Assembly (NCBI RefSeq): GCF_024529975.1
Contig: NZ_AP024898.1
Location: forward strand, 124,001 to 188,000
Source: Vibrio quintilis
GTDB lineage: Bacteria; Pseudomonadota; Gammaproteobacteria; Enterobacterales; Vibrionaceae
DNA: 64,000 nucleotides
Reading direction: 5' to 3'
Below are positions 24,242 to 33,748 of the stretch, one piece after another (positions within the stretch are counted from its first letter, which is position 1; every line of letters starts with the position of its first letter). The position numbers and the translations under genes are program-made. Under the pieces are notes generated by a model. That model did no database searches, was not told where the DNA came from, and was given only the letters and a program-made list of their open reading frames with translations.

Positions 24242-24290
24242 CAAGCCTGAATTTTAAGTTCAGATTTAATGACTTTCTTCCTTTCTGTTG

Positions 24291-24319
24291 CCCGGTGCTT
24301 GAGTTTACCGGGGTCTTTC
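24291..24319 (+). terminator. Terminator between the small ORF and rsgA
   Basis: CCCGGT (24291-24296) pairs with ACCGGG (24307-24312) and is followed by GTCTTTCTGTT. It would end the short upstream transcript or attenuate rsgA. Confidence 0.55.
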
Positions 24320-24387
24320 TGTTCATTTGACCCTGTTTATTCCTTGTTTGAATAAATCACAGATAATTGTCTGTGTGGGGAAAAACA

Positions 24388-25431
24388 ATGAATTCTACAT
24401 TGTCTTTAAGTCAACTTGGCTGGCAGCCTGTTTTCCAGCAACAACTGACATTAGATGATTACGATCATTACACTATTGCACGTATTTCTGAACATCACCG
24501 AAGTCAATATATCTTATTGTCTGAAAAGGGAAAAATCACACTTGAAATCCATCACTCCTATCAGGCGATGACCGTGGGTGACTGGGTATTGATCGACAGC
24601 GAACAAAGGCTCGTCCGCCTGCTGGAGCGTGCTTCACTGTTCAGCCGTAAAGCGGCAGGAAGTAAAGTCAGCGAGCAATATATTGCCGCGAATGTGGACA
24701 CCTTATTTATTGTTTGTGCACTCAATCAGGATTTTAACCTCAGCCGGATTGAACGTTATCTGTCGCTGGCGCAGGAAGCGAAGGTTGAGCCGGTTGTGGT
24801 TTTGACCAAGCGGGATCTGTGTGATGACGGAGAAGAGAAACGTGCGTCCGTACAGGCGCTTGATCCGATGTTGATGATTGAAATGGTCAATGCTCTTGAA
24901 GTTGCTGACAGTGAGGTTTTGAACTGCTGGTGCAAACCGGGGAAAACGGTTGCATTTATGGGTTCATCCGGTGTCGGCAAGTCAACGCTAATCAATACCC
25001 TGATGGGGCAGGCAGAGCAACTGACGGGCGGGATTCGTGAAGATGATGGTAAAGGTCGTCATACGACAACCTCCCGCTCGCTGCATTTTACGCCGACTGG
25101 TGGGGTTGTGATTGATACGCCGGGGATGCGGGAGTTACAACTGGCTGATTGCGCCGACGGTGTTCATACCACGTTTGCCGATATTGAAACCCTGAGTCAA
25201 CAATGTCGTTTCAGTGACTGCCATCATCAGGGGGAGCCCGGATGTGCTGTTCAACAGGCGCTTGATGAAGGCGTTTTGGAGCAACGCCGGTTAAATAATT
25301 ACTTCAAGTTATTGGCCGAACAAGAGAGGAATGCTGCCTCTCTGAAAGAGAAGCGGGATAAAGAAAAACAGTTTGCGAGAATGTGCCGGACTTATCAGCA
25401 TCATTCCCGTAAAGAAAAGAAAGGATATTAA
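24388..25431 (+). CDS. rsgA: Ribosome biogenesis GTPase RsgA
   Basis: A 347-residue circularly permuted GTPase that acts in late 30S subunit maturation. Order of elements: N-terminal OB fold (about 1-105), TKRD (G4, 140-143), GSSGVGKST (G1, 192-200), DTPG (G3, 243-246), and a zinc knuckle with Cys273, Cys278, His280 and Cys286. The ATG at 24388 has GGGG seven to ten bases upstream; an in-frame TTG at 24367 is less likely. Some vibrios carry two rsgA genes, so this may be the second copy. A strong terminator follows. Confidence 0.92.
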   Translation: MNSTLSLSQLGWQPVFQQQLTLDDYDHYTIARISEHHRSQYILLSEKGKITLEIHHSYQAMTVGDWVLIDSEQRLVRLLERASLFSRKAAGSKVSEQYIAANVDTLFIVCALNQDFNLSRIERYLSLAQEAKVEPVVVLTKRDLCDDGEEKRASVQALDPMLMIEMVNALEVADSEVLNCWCKPGKTVAFMGSSGVGKSTLINTLMGQAEQLTGGIREDDGKGRHTTTSRSLHFTPTGGVVIDTPGMRELQLADCADGVHTTFADIETLSQQCRFSDCHHQGEPGCAVQQALDEGVLEQRRLNNYFKLLAEQERNAASLKEKRDKEKQFARMCRTYQHHSRKEKKGY

Positions 25432-25436
25432 CTCAT

Positions 25437-25464
25437 AAAAAAGCGCCATTTTCGGCGCTTTTTT
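25437..25464. terminator. Bidirectional terminator between rsgA and ppsA
   Basis: AAAAAAGCGCC, loop ATTTTC, GGCGCTTTTTT. A- and T-runs on both sides serve both convergent genes. Confidence 0.92.
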
Positions 25465-25489
25465 CCTGAATTCCGGTTTAAACTCAGAA

Positions 25490-27862
25490 TTAGCTTTGAT
25501 TAACTTCTCCCAGTTTCAGCCAGGTATCAATGACGGTGTCCGGGTTGAGGGAAACAGAGCTGATACCCTGTTCCATCAGCCATGCCGCTAAATCGTCATG
25601 ATCTGATGGCCCCTGACCACAGATACCGACGTATTTCCCTGCTTTAGTCGCAGCATCAATCGCCATTTTCAGCATGGCTTTCACGGCCGGGTTGCGCTCA
25701 TCAAACAGATGCGCCACATCGCCTGAATCACGATCAAGTCCCAGCGTCAGCTGTGTCATATCATTAGAGCCGATAGAGAAACCATCGAAATATTTGAGGA
25801 ACTCCTCAGCCAGTATCGCGTTTGAAGGCAGTTCACACATCATAATAACTTTCAGACCCTGCTCGCCGCGGCGAAGTCCGAATTTAGACAGCAGATCAAT
25901 CACGGAAGCCGCTTCACTGACTGTGCGTACAAACGGAATCATCACTTCAACATTCTTCAGTCCCATTTCATGACGAACCCGTTTAATCGCCTGAGTTTCC
26001 AGCTCGAAGCAATCTTCAAAGACCGGTGAGATGTAGCGGGATGCACCACGGAAACCCAGCATCGGGTTTTCTTCATGAGGTTCAAAGCTCTGACCGCCAA
26101 TCAGATTACCATACTCATTCGATTTGAAGTCAGACATCCGGACAATCACGCGCTTCGGCCAGAATGCAGCCGCAATTGTGGCAATCCCTTCAGTCAGTTT
26201 ACTGACATAGAAATCGATCGGATCTTTATAGCCGCGAATTCGTTCACGAATCTGCGCTTTCAGTGCGTCACTCTGAGCGTCGAAATTCAGCAGAGCTTTC
26301 GGGTGAATTCCGATCATTTTGTTGATGATAAATTCAAGACGCGCCAGACCAACCCCTTCGTTCGGCAGCTGGGCAAAGTCAAAAGCACGATCCGGGTTAC
26401 CGACATTCATCATCACTTTGGTCGGCAATTGCGGCAGTTCGTCGACCGAAGAGCGGCGGATTTCAAAATCCAGCAGTCCCTGATAAACATAGCCGGTTTC
26501 TCCTTCAGCACAGGAGACCGTGACCATTTCACCATCAGTTAAAGTCTCCGTTGCGTGGCCACAGCCAACGATCGCCGGAATACCCAGTTCACGGGCGATA
26601 ATTGCCGCATGACATGTGCGTCCGCCCCGGTTGGTGACGATTGCTGATGCTTTTTTCATCACTGGTTCCCAGTCCGGGTCGGTCATATCAGTGACCAAAA
26701 CATCGCCGGGCTGTACATGAGACATCTGATCCAGCGAGCTGACCAGGCGGACTGGTCCGCTGCCAATGCGTTGTCCGATGGCACGGCCTTCAATTCTGAC
26801 CTCAGCTTTGTGTTGCAGCTGAAAACGTTCAATCACATTCTGATTGTTCTGTGAACAAACCGTTTCCGGGCGGGCCTGAACGATATATAACTGACCATCA
26901 ATACCATCTTTCGCCCATTCAATATCCATTGGCCGCTGATAGTGTTTCTCGATAATCATGGCTTGTTTTGCCAGTGCTTTGATTTCTTCGTCAGTCAGGG
27001 AGAATTGATTTCTTTCCGCGTCGGAAGTATCAACAATCTCAACCTGTTTGCCGATTTCCTGATTGTCTGAATAAATCATTTTAATCAGCTTGGAGCCGAA
27101 GGTTTTTTTGACAATCGGTGCCTGTCCGGCTTCAAGCAGCGGCTTGTGAACATAAAACTCATCCGGGTTGACGGCACCCTGTACCACCATTTCTCCCAGT
27201 CCCCATGCGGAAGTAATAAACACCACCTGATCAAACCCGGATTCAGTGTCCAGTGTAAACATCACGCCTGATGCGGCTTTATCGGAGCGCACCATGCGCT
27301 GAATACCGGCAGAAAGGGCAATGCCCCGGTGGTCAAAGCCCTGATGGACCCGGTAAGAAATGGCACGATCATTAAACAGAGAAGCATAGACGTGCCTGGT
27401 TGCTTCCAGCACGGCGTCAATTCCTTTCACGTTCAGGAAGGTTTCCTGCTGACCGGCAAATGAGGCGTCCGGTAAGTCTTCAGCCGTAGCAGAAGAGCGA
27501 ACCGCAACCGATATTTCATCATGACCTTCGGTGAGTTCGATATAGTTATTCCGGATGTCCTGTTCCAGATCAGCCGGGAATGGAGCGTCTAAAATCCATT
27601 GGCGAATTGTACTGCCCGTTCGTTTTAATGCATCAATATCATCAACGTCTAATTCATCAAGCAATTGATGGATCCGTTCATCTAACCCCTGATAGTCAAG
27701 AAACTGGTTAAATGCCTGTGATGTGGTTGCAAATCCGTTTGGGACAGAAACGCCTGCGTTCGTCAGGTGAGAAACCATCTCACCAAGTGAAGCGTTTTTG
27801 CCGCCAACCAGATGAACATCATTCATCGACAGATGATTAAACCAGAGGGTGTTCTGTTGCAT
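25490..27862 (-). CDS. ppsA: Phosphoenolpyruvate synthase
   Basis: A 790-residue enzyme converting pyruvate, ATP and water to phosphoenolpyruvate, AMP and phosphate, for gluconeogenesis. The N-terminal ATP-grasp domain has [11 protein letters not shown] near residue 20. The swivelling domain has the catalytic His in [21 protein letters not shown]. The C-terminal barrel ends with [20 protein letters not shown] and the Cys motif [10 protein letters not shown]. The reading frame is open to 27907, but the ATG at 27862 has GGAGA seven bases upstream and gives the usual length (792 in E. coli). The divergent neighbour is its regulator PpsR. Confidence 0.95.
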   Translation of the reverse strand: MQQNTLWFNHLSMNDVHLVGGKNASLGEMVSHLTNAGVSVPNGFATTSQAFNQFLDYQGLDERIHQLLDELDVDDIDALKRTGSTIRQWILDAPFPADLEQDIRNNYIELTEGHDEISVAVRSSATAEDLPDASFAGQQETFLNVKGIDAVLEATRHVYASLFNDRAISYRVHQGFDHRGIALSAGIQRMVRSDKAASGVMFTLDTESGFDQVVFITSAWGLGEMVVQGAVNPDEFYVHKPLLEAGQAPIVKKTFGSKLIKMIYSDNQEIGKQVEIVDTSDAERNQFSLTDEEIKALAKQAMIIEKHYQRPMDIEWAKDGIDGQLYIVQARPETVCSQNNQNVIERFQLQHKAEVRIEGRAIGQRIGSGPVRLVSSLDQMSHVQPGDVLVTDMTDPDWEPVMKKASAIVTNRGGRTCHAAIIARELGIPAIVGCGHATETLTDGEMVTVSCAEGETGYVYQGLLDFEIRRSSVDELPQLPTKVMMNVGNPDRAFDFAQLPNEGVGLARLEFIINKMIGIHPKALLNFDAQSDALKAQIRERIRGYKDPIDFYVSKLTEGIATIAAAFWPKRVIVRMSDFKSNEYGNLIGGQSFEPHEENPMLGFRGASRYISPVFEDCFELETQAIKRVRHEMGLKNVEVMIPFVRTVSEAASVIDLLSKFGLRRGEQGLKVIMMCELPSNAILAEEFLKYFDGFSIGSNDMTQLTLGLDRDSGDVAHLFDERNPAVKAMLKMAIDAATKAGKYVGICGQGPSDHDDLAAWLMEQGISSVSLNPDTVIDTWLKLGEVNQS

Positions 27863-28068
27863 ATCTTTCTCCAGATATTTGCTTTTGTAGGGAGCAATCG
27901 ATTGCATTCAGGGCAAATAAAATCTCATGTCAGATTATAAAGTTGCCGGGAATGTCATTGAATGCCGGGTTTTGTTATCGGTATTATTCTTAACTGCTTC
28001 GCAGTTGTTAAATCTTATGGCTGCTGTATGGTAGCTTACTCAAATTTATTTTAAATTTTAAACAAAAT

Positions 28069-28902
28069 ATGCAAAATAATCATCAAAGTCGTGATGTATT
28101 CTATGTTTCTGACGGAACAGCGATTACATGTGAAACATTAGGTCATGTTGTGCTGGGGCAGTTTTCCTTTGTTGCACATGAAAAAACCTTTCCATTTATT
28201 GAAACAGAAGAGAAGCTGAATGAATTGCTTCGGATGATAAATTTATCCTACCAGAAAAATGGTATACCACCGCTGGTATTTTTTTCAATTGTTATCCCTG
28301 AGATAAGAGCACAACTTTTACAATCTTCTGCGCTTTGTTATGACGTACTGGAAAGTCTGGTACAGCGGGTGCAGGATGATCTGCAGCTGGAACCGAAGCC
28401 AAAGCTCCATCGTTCCAGAAGTGTCAGCAAAGATGTGGATACTTATTATGACCGGATTGCTGCGGTTGAATATACGCTGGCCCATGACGACGGGATCACC
28501 CTGAAGGGCATAGAGCAGGCCGATATTGTTTTACTTGGCGTCTCCCGCAGCGGAAAAACGCCGACCAGTTTATATATGGCGATGCAATTTGGCCTGAGAG
28601 TGGTGAACTATCCATTTATCGATGAAGATCTGAGAAGGTTAAAGCTCCTGCCCGAATTTGAAGTTCACCGGCATAAATTATTTGGTCTGACGATTGATGC
28701 ATCGCGGTTAGCTGAAATTCGTCAGAGTCGCCTCGCCGGGAGTGAATATGCCAGCCTGCATCAGTGCGAAGAGGAACTGGCAGAAGTAGAGGCCTTATTC
28801 CGCAGAGAAGCGGTGCCTTATATCAATACCTCCTCACTGTCGGTCGAAGAGATCTCTACCCGGATTCTGGAAAAAGCAGGATTAAACCGCCGGTTATTTT
28901 AA
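28069..28902 (+). CDS. ppsR: PEP synthase regulatory protein (kinase/phosphorylase)
   Basis: A 277-residue DUF299-family protein that inactivates PEP synthase by ADP-dependent phosphorylation of its active-site Thr and reactivates it by phosphate-dependent dephosphorylation. The N-terminal [20 protein letters not shown] and the P-loop [11 protein letters not shown] (157-167) are diagnostic. Length agrees with the family (277 in E. coli). It is divergent from ppsA with a 206-bp intergenic region, the standard arrangement. Confidence 0.95.
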   Translation: MQNNHQSRDVFYVSDGTAITCETLGHVVLGQFSFVAHEKTFPFIETEEKLNELLRMINLSYQKNGIPPLVFFSIVIPEIRAQLLQSSALCYDVLESLVQRVQDDLQLEPKPKLHRSRSVSKDVDTYYDRIAAVEYTLAHDDGITLKGIEQADIVLLGVSRSGKTPTSLYMAMQFGLRVVNYPFIDEDLRRLKLLPEFEVHRHKLFGLTIDASRLAEIRQSRLAGSEYASLHQCEEELAEVEALFRREAVPYINTSSLSVEEISTRILEKAGLNRRLF

Positions 28903-28962
28903 CGGTGTTTATTTTTATGACATACGACCGGCGTATAATTTGTTATGTGTTTGATGAGATAA

Positions 28963-29811
28963 ATGCAGGTCATTATGTTAAGTCATCTGGTACAGCAATT
29001 ATTTAGTGATACTCCGCAATCAACCTTGTATCACTACACGACGCTTGGTGGTTTGTTAGGCATTGTTCAATCGAAAGTGCTGTGGGCCAGCGATGTCCGC
29101 TACATGAATGATGCCGCTGAGCTGCATCACACGCTGGGCTTGTTGACTCAGGCTATTCAGGAGCGGATTCACCGGGGAGATGAACAGGCAAGTTTGCTGG
29201 AACATTTTGCCCAATGGATAACCGAGCGTCTGAATAAAGGGCATATGCTGTTCGCTGCTTCTTTCCGGGCGAACGGAAACCTGCTGAGTCAGTGGCGTGG
29301 ATATAGCACCGTGGGGAAAGGCGTCAGTCTGGGTTTTCACCCGGATCACATTATCCACTGGGCCAGAGAGCAGCACTTTCAGGCTGGCCGGTGTATTTAT
29401 GATCCTGTGCGGCAAAAGCAGCTGGTCGGACAGGCTGTCGATGCGGTTTGCCGGATGAATCTGCCAGAAGACGAGCTGTTTGCGACAGTAGAAACCGACT
29501 TACTTCGCCTGGCTGTCTTATTGAAGCATCCTTCGTTTCAGGAAGAAGAGGAATGGCGGGTGATCCTTCCCGTCGTTCATCACGAAATGGATGTCCGGGT
29601 CAAATTCAGGGAAGGGAATGCGATGCTGAAGCCTTACACTGAGTTTGCATTGTACAGTCCGGAACAACCGATGGCGCTGGAGCATGTGTATCTGGGGCCC
29701 GGGCCGGATCCCACATTATCGGTCAATTCTTTGCACCTTTTCTTTCACCAGCATCAGTTGATGCCTTGCCGGGGCATTGAAGACAGCCATATCCCATACC
29801 GGGCGTGCTAA
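28963..29811 (+). CDS. DUF2971-family protein
   Basis: A 282-residue soluble protein with the DUF2971 signature: LYHYTTLGGLLGIVQSKVLWASDVRYMNDAAE (about residues 22-53), FAASFRANGNLLSQWRGYS (96-114) and a C-terminal YLGPG. The N-terminal pattern resembles ADP-ribosyltransferase-like folds, but this is only an impression. Its role is unknown. It follows ppsR by 60 bp on the same strand and could be co-transcribed. In-frame ATG codons at 28963 and 28975 are both possible; the second has AGG at normal spacing. Confidence 0.8.
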   Translation: MQVIMLSHLVQQLFSDTPQSTLYHYTTLGGLLGIVQSKVLWASDVRYMNDAAELHHTLGLLTQAIQERIHRGDEQASLLEHFAQWITERLNKGHMLFAASFRANGNLLSQWRGYSTVGKGVSLGFHPDHIIHWAREQHFQAGRCIYDPVRQKQLVGQAVDAVCRMNLPEDELFATVETDLLRLAVLLKHPSFQEEEEWRVILPVVHHEMDVRVKFREGNAMLKPYTEFALYSPEQPMALEHVYLGPGPDPTLSVNSLHLFFHQHQLMPCRGIEDSHIPYRAC

Positions 29812-29852
29812 ATGTGCCCGGTAAGGTCATCACTATCAGACACCGAACGGCA

Positions 29853-31523
29853 TCAGACTTCGAACTGGTTGACCAGCCCAATCAGTTCACCGGCCTGAGT
29901 ATTCAGCGTGTTACTGATTTGACGATTATCATTGGCGATGTCTGCTGAATGGTGGCTTTGATCTGAAATCGTGGTGACACGTTCTGAAATATCCTGTCCG
30001 ACCTGGCTCTGTTCTTCTGTTGCGGTTGCAATGAGTGCATTCATATCCATGATAGTACCAATCGCCTGAACGATGTCTTCAAGGGCTTTACCTGCGGCAT
30101 TTGCCTGGCTGACGCTGGTATCACTCTGGCTCACACTCATCTGCATCGCCTGGACGGCTTCTTCCGTTGCTGATCTTAACTGATTCAGTACGTCGGTAAT
30201 GCTGCCGGTGCTTTGTTGCGTTTTTCCGGCCAGCTTTCTGACTTCGTCAGCAACCACGGCAAATCCACGCCCCTGAGCGCCGGCACGGGCGGCTTCAATC
30301 GCAGCATTGAGTGCCAGCAGGTTGGTTTGCTCGGCAATATCCTGAATCACTTCCAGTGAGGAGGAAATCTGATGAACGTTGCCTTCAAGGCGGGTGATGA
30401 CCTGGCTGGCCTGGTCGATTTGCGTCGCCAGTATCTGCACCGAATCAACGGCTGAACTGACTGTTCCCATGGCATCTTTGGCCCGGTCATCTGCTGTCTG
30501 AGCGGACTGCGCGGCATTCATTGCATTTTGAGAGATTTCATGGGCCGTTGTTGTCATCTCTGTGATTGCTGTGGCGACCTGTTCAGTTTCTTCCCGCTGT
30601 GCGACAGCCAGCGTATCGGCTTCGTTTGCTCTGGATGTCATATGCTTTGTTTCATCAGAGATGGTCCCGCTGACATCCGTGACATTTTTGACAATTGACT
30701 GAAGGTTGGCGACGAACGTATTAAAGTTCTGACTCAGCACACTGAATTCCGGAATACGGAATGTATCCATTCTGGCGGTTAAGTCAGCATGTCCGCCGGC
30801 AAAAGAAGCAATTGAGGTATCGAATTGTCTCAGCGGGACTAAAATACTGCGGCTGATAAAGAATGCAATGAAAGCCGCGACGATAACAACCATGCCACAC
30901 ATCATCATAATTGCCGTGAAGCCTTCTTTGGTGGCCTGCGCTGAACGTTTGTCCATACTGTTGATGGTCTGTTCAACATCATCAATATAAAAACCGGTAC
31001 CGATGACCATATCCCACTGAGGCTCATAGACAGTAAAACTGAGTTTTTCTGCTGGTTCTGTTTCCCCGGGCTTAGGGAAATAATACCGGGCAAAACCACC
31101 GCCACTTTTTTTACCGTTGTTGACGATATCGCGGATGAACAGGTTGTTTTTCGCATCTCTTGCATCCCAGAAATTTTGTCCGATGCCTTTGCTGCTGCTT
31201 CCCAGAAAGAGCCGGGTTCCCTGGCTGTCATAGCCAAACATATAACCGTTATGGCCAAACTTGATCGTGGAGAGTTCCTGAATTGCTTCTTCTCTGGTTG
31301 CGCTGCGTTGTTTCAGCCGGGTAAGTGCTGAGTTAGCCAGCTGAACATAAGACTGAAGTTCATTCTCTTTGGCTTGGACCATCTGAGTGCGGACAGCCTG
31401 CATTTGCATGGCATTGAGTTCTGATATTTTCATCCCGGTAATCATCATCATGCTGACAACAATCAGAAGCAACGGAATAAAAGACAGAATGTACAGTCGA
31501 TATTTGATTGAAATGTTAAACAT
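29853..31523 (-). CDS. Methyl-accepting chemotaxis protein (single Cache)
   Basis: A 556-residue receptor: TM1 (about 10-30), a periplasmic single-Cache domain (about 35-190, with [25 protein letters not shown] and [18 protein letters not shown]), TM2 (about 203-225), HAMP (to about 280) and a cytoplasmic signalling domain. The tip sequence [20 protein letters not shown], which binds CheA/CheW, is intact. There is no C-terminal CheR-binding pentapeptide (it ends LVNQFEV). The ligand is unknown; sCache_2 domains often bind small carboxylates. Confidence 0.93.
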   Translation of the reverse strand: MFNISIKYRLYILSFIPLLLIVVSMMMITGMKISELNAMQMQAVRTQMVQAKENELQSYVQLANSALTRLKQRSATREEAIQELSTIKFGHNGYMFGYDSQGTRLFLGSSSKGIGQNFWDARDAKNNLFIRDIVNNGKKSGGGFARYYFPKPGETEPAEKLSFTVYEPQWDMVIGTGFYIDDVEQTINSMDKRSAQATKEGFTAIMMMCGMVVIVAAFIAFFISRSILVPLRQFDTSIASFAGGHADLTARMDTFRIPEFSVLSQNFNTFVANLQSIVKNVTDVSGTISDETKHMTSRANEADTLAVAQREETEQVATAITEMTTTAHEISQNAMNAAQSAQTADDRAKDAMGTVSSAVDSVQILATQIDQASQVITRLEGNVHQISSSLEVIQDIAEQTNLLALNAAIEAARAGAQGRGFAVVADEVRKLAGKTQQSTGSITDVLNQLRSATEEAVQAMQMSVSQSDTSVSQANAAGKALEDIVQAIGTIMDMNALIATATEEQSQVGQDISERVTTISDQSHHSADIANDNRQISNTLNTQAGELIGLVNQFEV

Positions 31524-32144
31524 ATAGTAAGTCCTTGTTACATCACAAAGACGCTGCCCGGGAATTTACTTCCAGATAATATGGAACGGTGTTCATTTGT
31601 GAGTTAAAATATTGAAGAAGAATAAATATGAATGAAATTATTTATTCATACAAATTTTTTATCTTGTCAATTTAAAATGTGGAACCAGCGCCTCAGTTTG
31701 ATTGTAAGTACCTGTCGGACAGGTAATTAGTATCCGTTCAGGATAAATTATTTCTCTTTATTTGTAATTATATATCCACAGATATAACTAATGACAGATA
31801 TCATATTTTTCAGGTTGTTAGTCTGTCAGTAATTATATGTCATTAAAAATAATGTGGAAATTATGGGCCAATAAGAAATTATATTCTGTACTTTCGTTTG
31901 TCGGAAAAAATTAATCAGCTTGTATGAATAAGAAACATCGGAATAGATAAAAGATGCATATTCTTTATCTGTTTTGGTTCATATATGATATACCCAAACA
32001 ACCTGAAGATGCAGGATTCAGTGAGATTTGTCAGGCTCTGAATCCTGTATCTTGAGGTCATTTGGGTATAAAAGGGCTGGATCGGGCGATGTCCCTAAAT
32101 TCTTTGCTGATAAGCCTGTTCTCTGAATGGGGAATGATTGCGGA
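31524..32144. other. AT-rich intergenic region
   Basis: About 620 bp with no credible ORF. It carries the promoter side of the chemoreceptor gene and an enlarged copy of the palindromic repeat at 31989-32070. Confidence 0.5.
31989..32070. repeat. Palindromic repeat, copy 3 (enlarged, 82 bp)
   Basis: The outer arms TATACCCAAACAACCTGAAGATG and CATTTGGGTATA match the family. The middle contains GCAGGATTCAG and its partner CTGAATCCTGT, so two half-copies flank a 20-bp spacer and make a longer hairpin. It looks like two head-to-head elements. Confidence 0.75.
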
Positions 32145-32438
32145 CTAATCAGGTTCTCGTCCGGACACGGAGACTGGCTTGGGAGTCCGGTATTTCAGGA
32201 TCAGCAGTACAATCGCAACCTGTAAAATGGCGGTGAGCAATAATCCGGCAATAGTTTGTAACTCATTGTATTTTTCAGTGTAAATATATAATGAAACATT
32301 CCCAGTCGCGAAAGCAACCCATGTGATCAGTGAGACTCCGGCAGAAGATTTAGTCTTCAGCAGATGAAAAAGCTGAGAAAGTGTTGCAACCGGAAAAATG
32401 ATTGCCGGTATATAACCAATAATATCAATAATAGTCAC
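32145..32438 (-). CDS. SemiSWEET/PQ-loop-like small membrane protein
   Basis: A 97-residue protein with three transmembrane helices (about 5-24, 36-55 and 62-82). The architecture fits the SemiSWEET/PQ-loop family, which dimerises to form a sugar or small-molecule facilitator. The first repeat reads FPVATLSQLFHLLKTKSSAGVSLITW, equivalent to the PQ-loop (P-x-L-x-Q-L...TKSSAGVS). The substrate is unknown. It stands alone between repeat copies. Confidence 0.75.
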   Translation of the reverse strand: MTIIDIIGYIPAIIFPVATLSQLFHLLKTKSSAGVSLITWVAFATGNVSLYIYTEKYNELQTIAGLLLTAILQVAIVLLILKYRTPKPVSVSGREPD

Positions 32439-32483
32439 TCAGACTCCTTGTATGGAATATTTCTGTATCCCCTGAACGATCTG

Positions 32484-32515
32484 AATATGCTTCATTCAGG
32501 TCATTTGGGCAGATA
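32484..32515. repeat. Degenerate palindromic repeat copy
   Basis: CTGAATATGCTTCATTCAGGTCATTTGGGCAG resembles the right half of the family (TGCATCTTCAGGTTGTTTGGGTA) with several changes. Low-confidence member. Confidence 0.35.
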
Positions 32516-32729
32516 AATGAATAGATTTCCGTTTGGGGAACAGAACATTATACCAGAATGAAACAGGTGATTCACTCTCTGGTTGTCTCAGAATAAAATT
32601 TAACTTTGCAGAAGCTGAATTCAGTCTGGCAGGGAAAGGCGATATAACATGACATCTGTTACCCGCCAGAAATGAGTGGGACGGTAAAATGGTGAAAATA
32701 CGGTGCAGGTGAGTGGATGAGTTGCCTGA

Positions 32730-32936
32730 TTACTTATCCTTATCTGGTGGATTTATTTTGTTGTTTGTTGGCGACTGATGTTGAACAAGCGAGTAAAGTA
32801 AATTGGGATTATCTTCCATCATGCGGCCGATCTGTGCCCAGTATTCAATTTGTTTTGCCGCTGATCTTGACCTGGACTGGCCGATAGCCTTGGCGTTCTC
32901 TACCAGGTTATTATCTAACCAAATACTTGTTGCCAT
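32730..32936 (-). CDS. ParD-like antitoxin family protein (orphan)
   Basis: A 68-residue protein of the ParD-like family, with the conserved block RSRSAAKQIEYWAQIGRMMEDNPNL (about residues 22-46) after a ribbon-helix-helix start (ATSIWLDNNLVENAKAIG). It has a very good ribosome site (GGAGGG) before the ATG. No toxin-sized ORF is adjacent, so it is an orphan, perhaps a stand-alone DNA-binding regulator. The last 15 residues are polar and likely disordered. Confidence 0.8.
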   Translation of the reverse strand: MATSIWLDNNLVENAKAIGQSRSRSAAKQIEYWAQIGRMMEDNPNLLYSLVQHQSPTNNKINPPDKDK

Positions 32937-33283
32937 ATTGTGTCCCTCCGTGACAGCAGTGTTGCAAAGAAGTAGTTGACCTGATTAATTATTCGCTGGC
33001 GTTTTTCTTCACAAAAGAAAAAGCTCAAACGAATGACGCGATTTCTGCATTACATCATGTTACAGAGTCTGATTAAATCATAACCAGCCTTGAAGCAGGA
33101 AATACGACACATTTTTGCCATGATCTTGAATTTGATCACCTTTTATTATGAATTTTGTGGTTGTTTACAGTATGAATCTCTCAGGTACTGAATTGACTTA
33201 AAGAGATAAAATGTATTTTAATGAATGTGAACGTGGTTTTATGTGACCTGCGTTTAGTAAATGCATGAATTTATTGATATTTA

Positions 33284-33330
33284 TATACCCAAGCAACCTG
33301 AAACCTGCATCTTCAGGTTGTTTGGGTATA
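33284..33330. repeat. Palindromic repeat, copy 4 (full length)
   Basis: TATACCCAAGCAACCTGAA, loop ACCTGCATC, then TTCAGGTTGTTTGGGTATA. Nearly identical to copy 1. Confidence 0.85.
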
Positions 33331-33521
33331 TTCCCGTTATACTGATGTGAGTGCTGGAATTGAATTTTCAGATGACATTTTTTATTAAATAAATATTTGA
33401 CAATGGCAGGTTAAATTATTTTGTATAAATATATCTCTCATTGTTGATCATCTAATGATATTCATCATTAGATGATAGAATTATTTATTTTTGATTGACT
33501 GTTAATTTGAATAAATATTTA

Positions 33522-33566
33522 TATACCTAAGCAACCTGAAACCTGCATCTTCAGGTCGCCTGGGTG
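33522..33566. repeat. Palindromic repeat, copy 5
   Basis: TATACCTAAGCAACCTGAA, loop ACCTGCATC, then TTCAGGTCGCCTGGGTG. Same orientation as copy 4, slightly diverged in the right arm. Confidence 0.8.
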
Positions 33567-33748
33567 CAACTGATTCTTCTTTTCACCTGTTGTCGCTGTT
33601 CATCGCAGGGAAGCAGCAACATTTTTTATCTGCGTAATTGCATTTCATCCTTTTTCCTGTGAAACAAAGGCAAATTCATACCTATACTTTAGCTAAGACT
33701 TCAAACTGATACGGATGATGCCGTGTTTGCTATGCAGCGGGAAGAGTA

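Larger units (their letters stand above)
32937..33748. other. Long AT-rich intergenic region with two repeats
   Basis: About 810 bp without a credible gene. It contains two full copies of the palindromic repeat (33284-33330 and 33522-33566) about 190 bp apart, and otherwise low-GC sequence. Confidence 0.55.
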
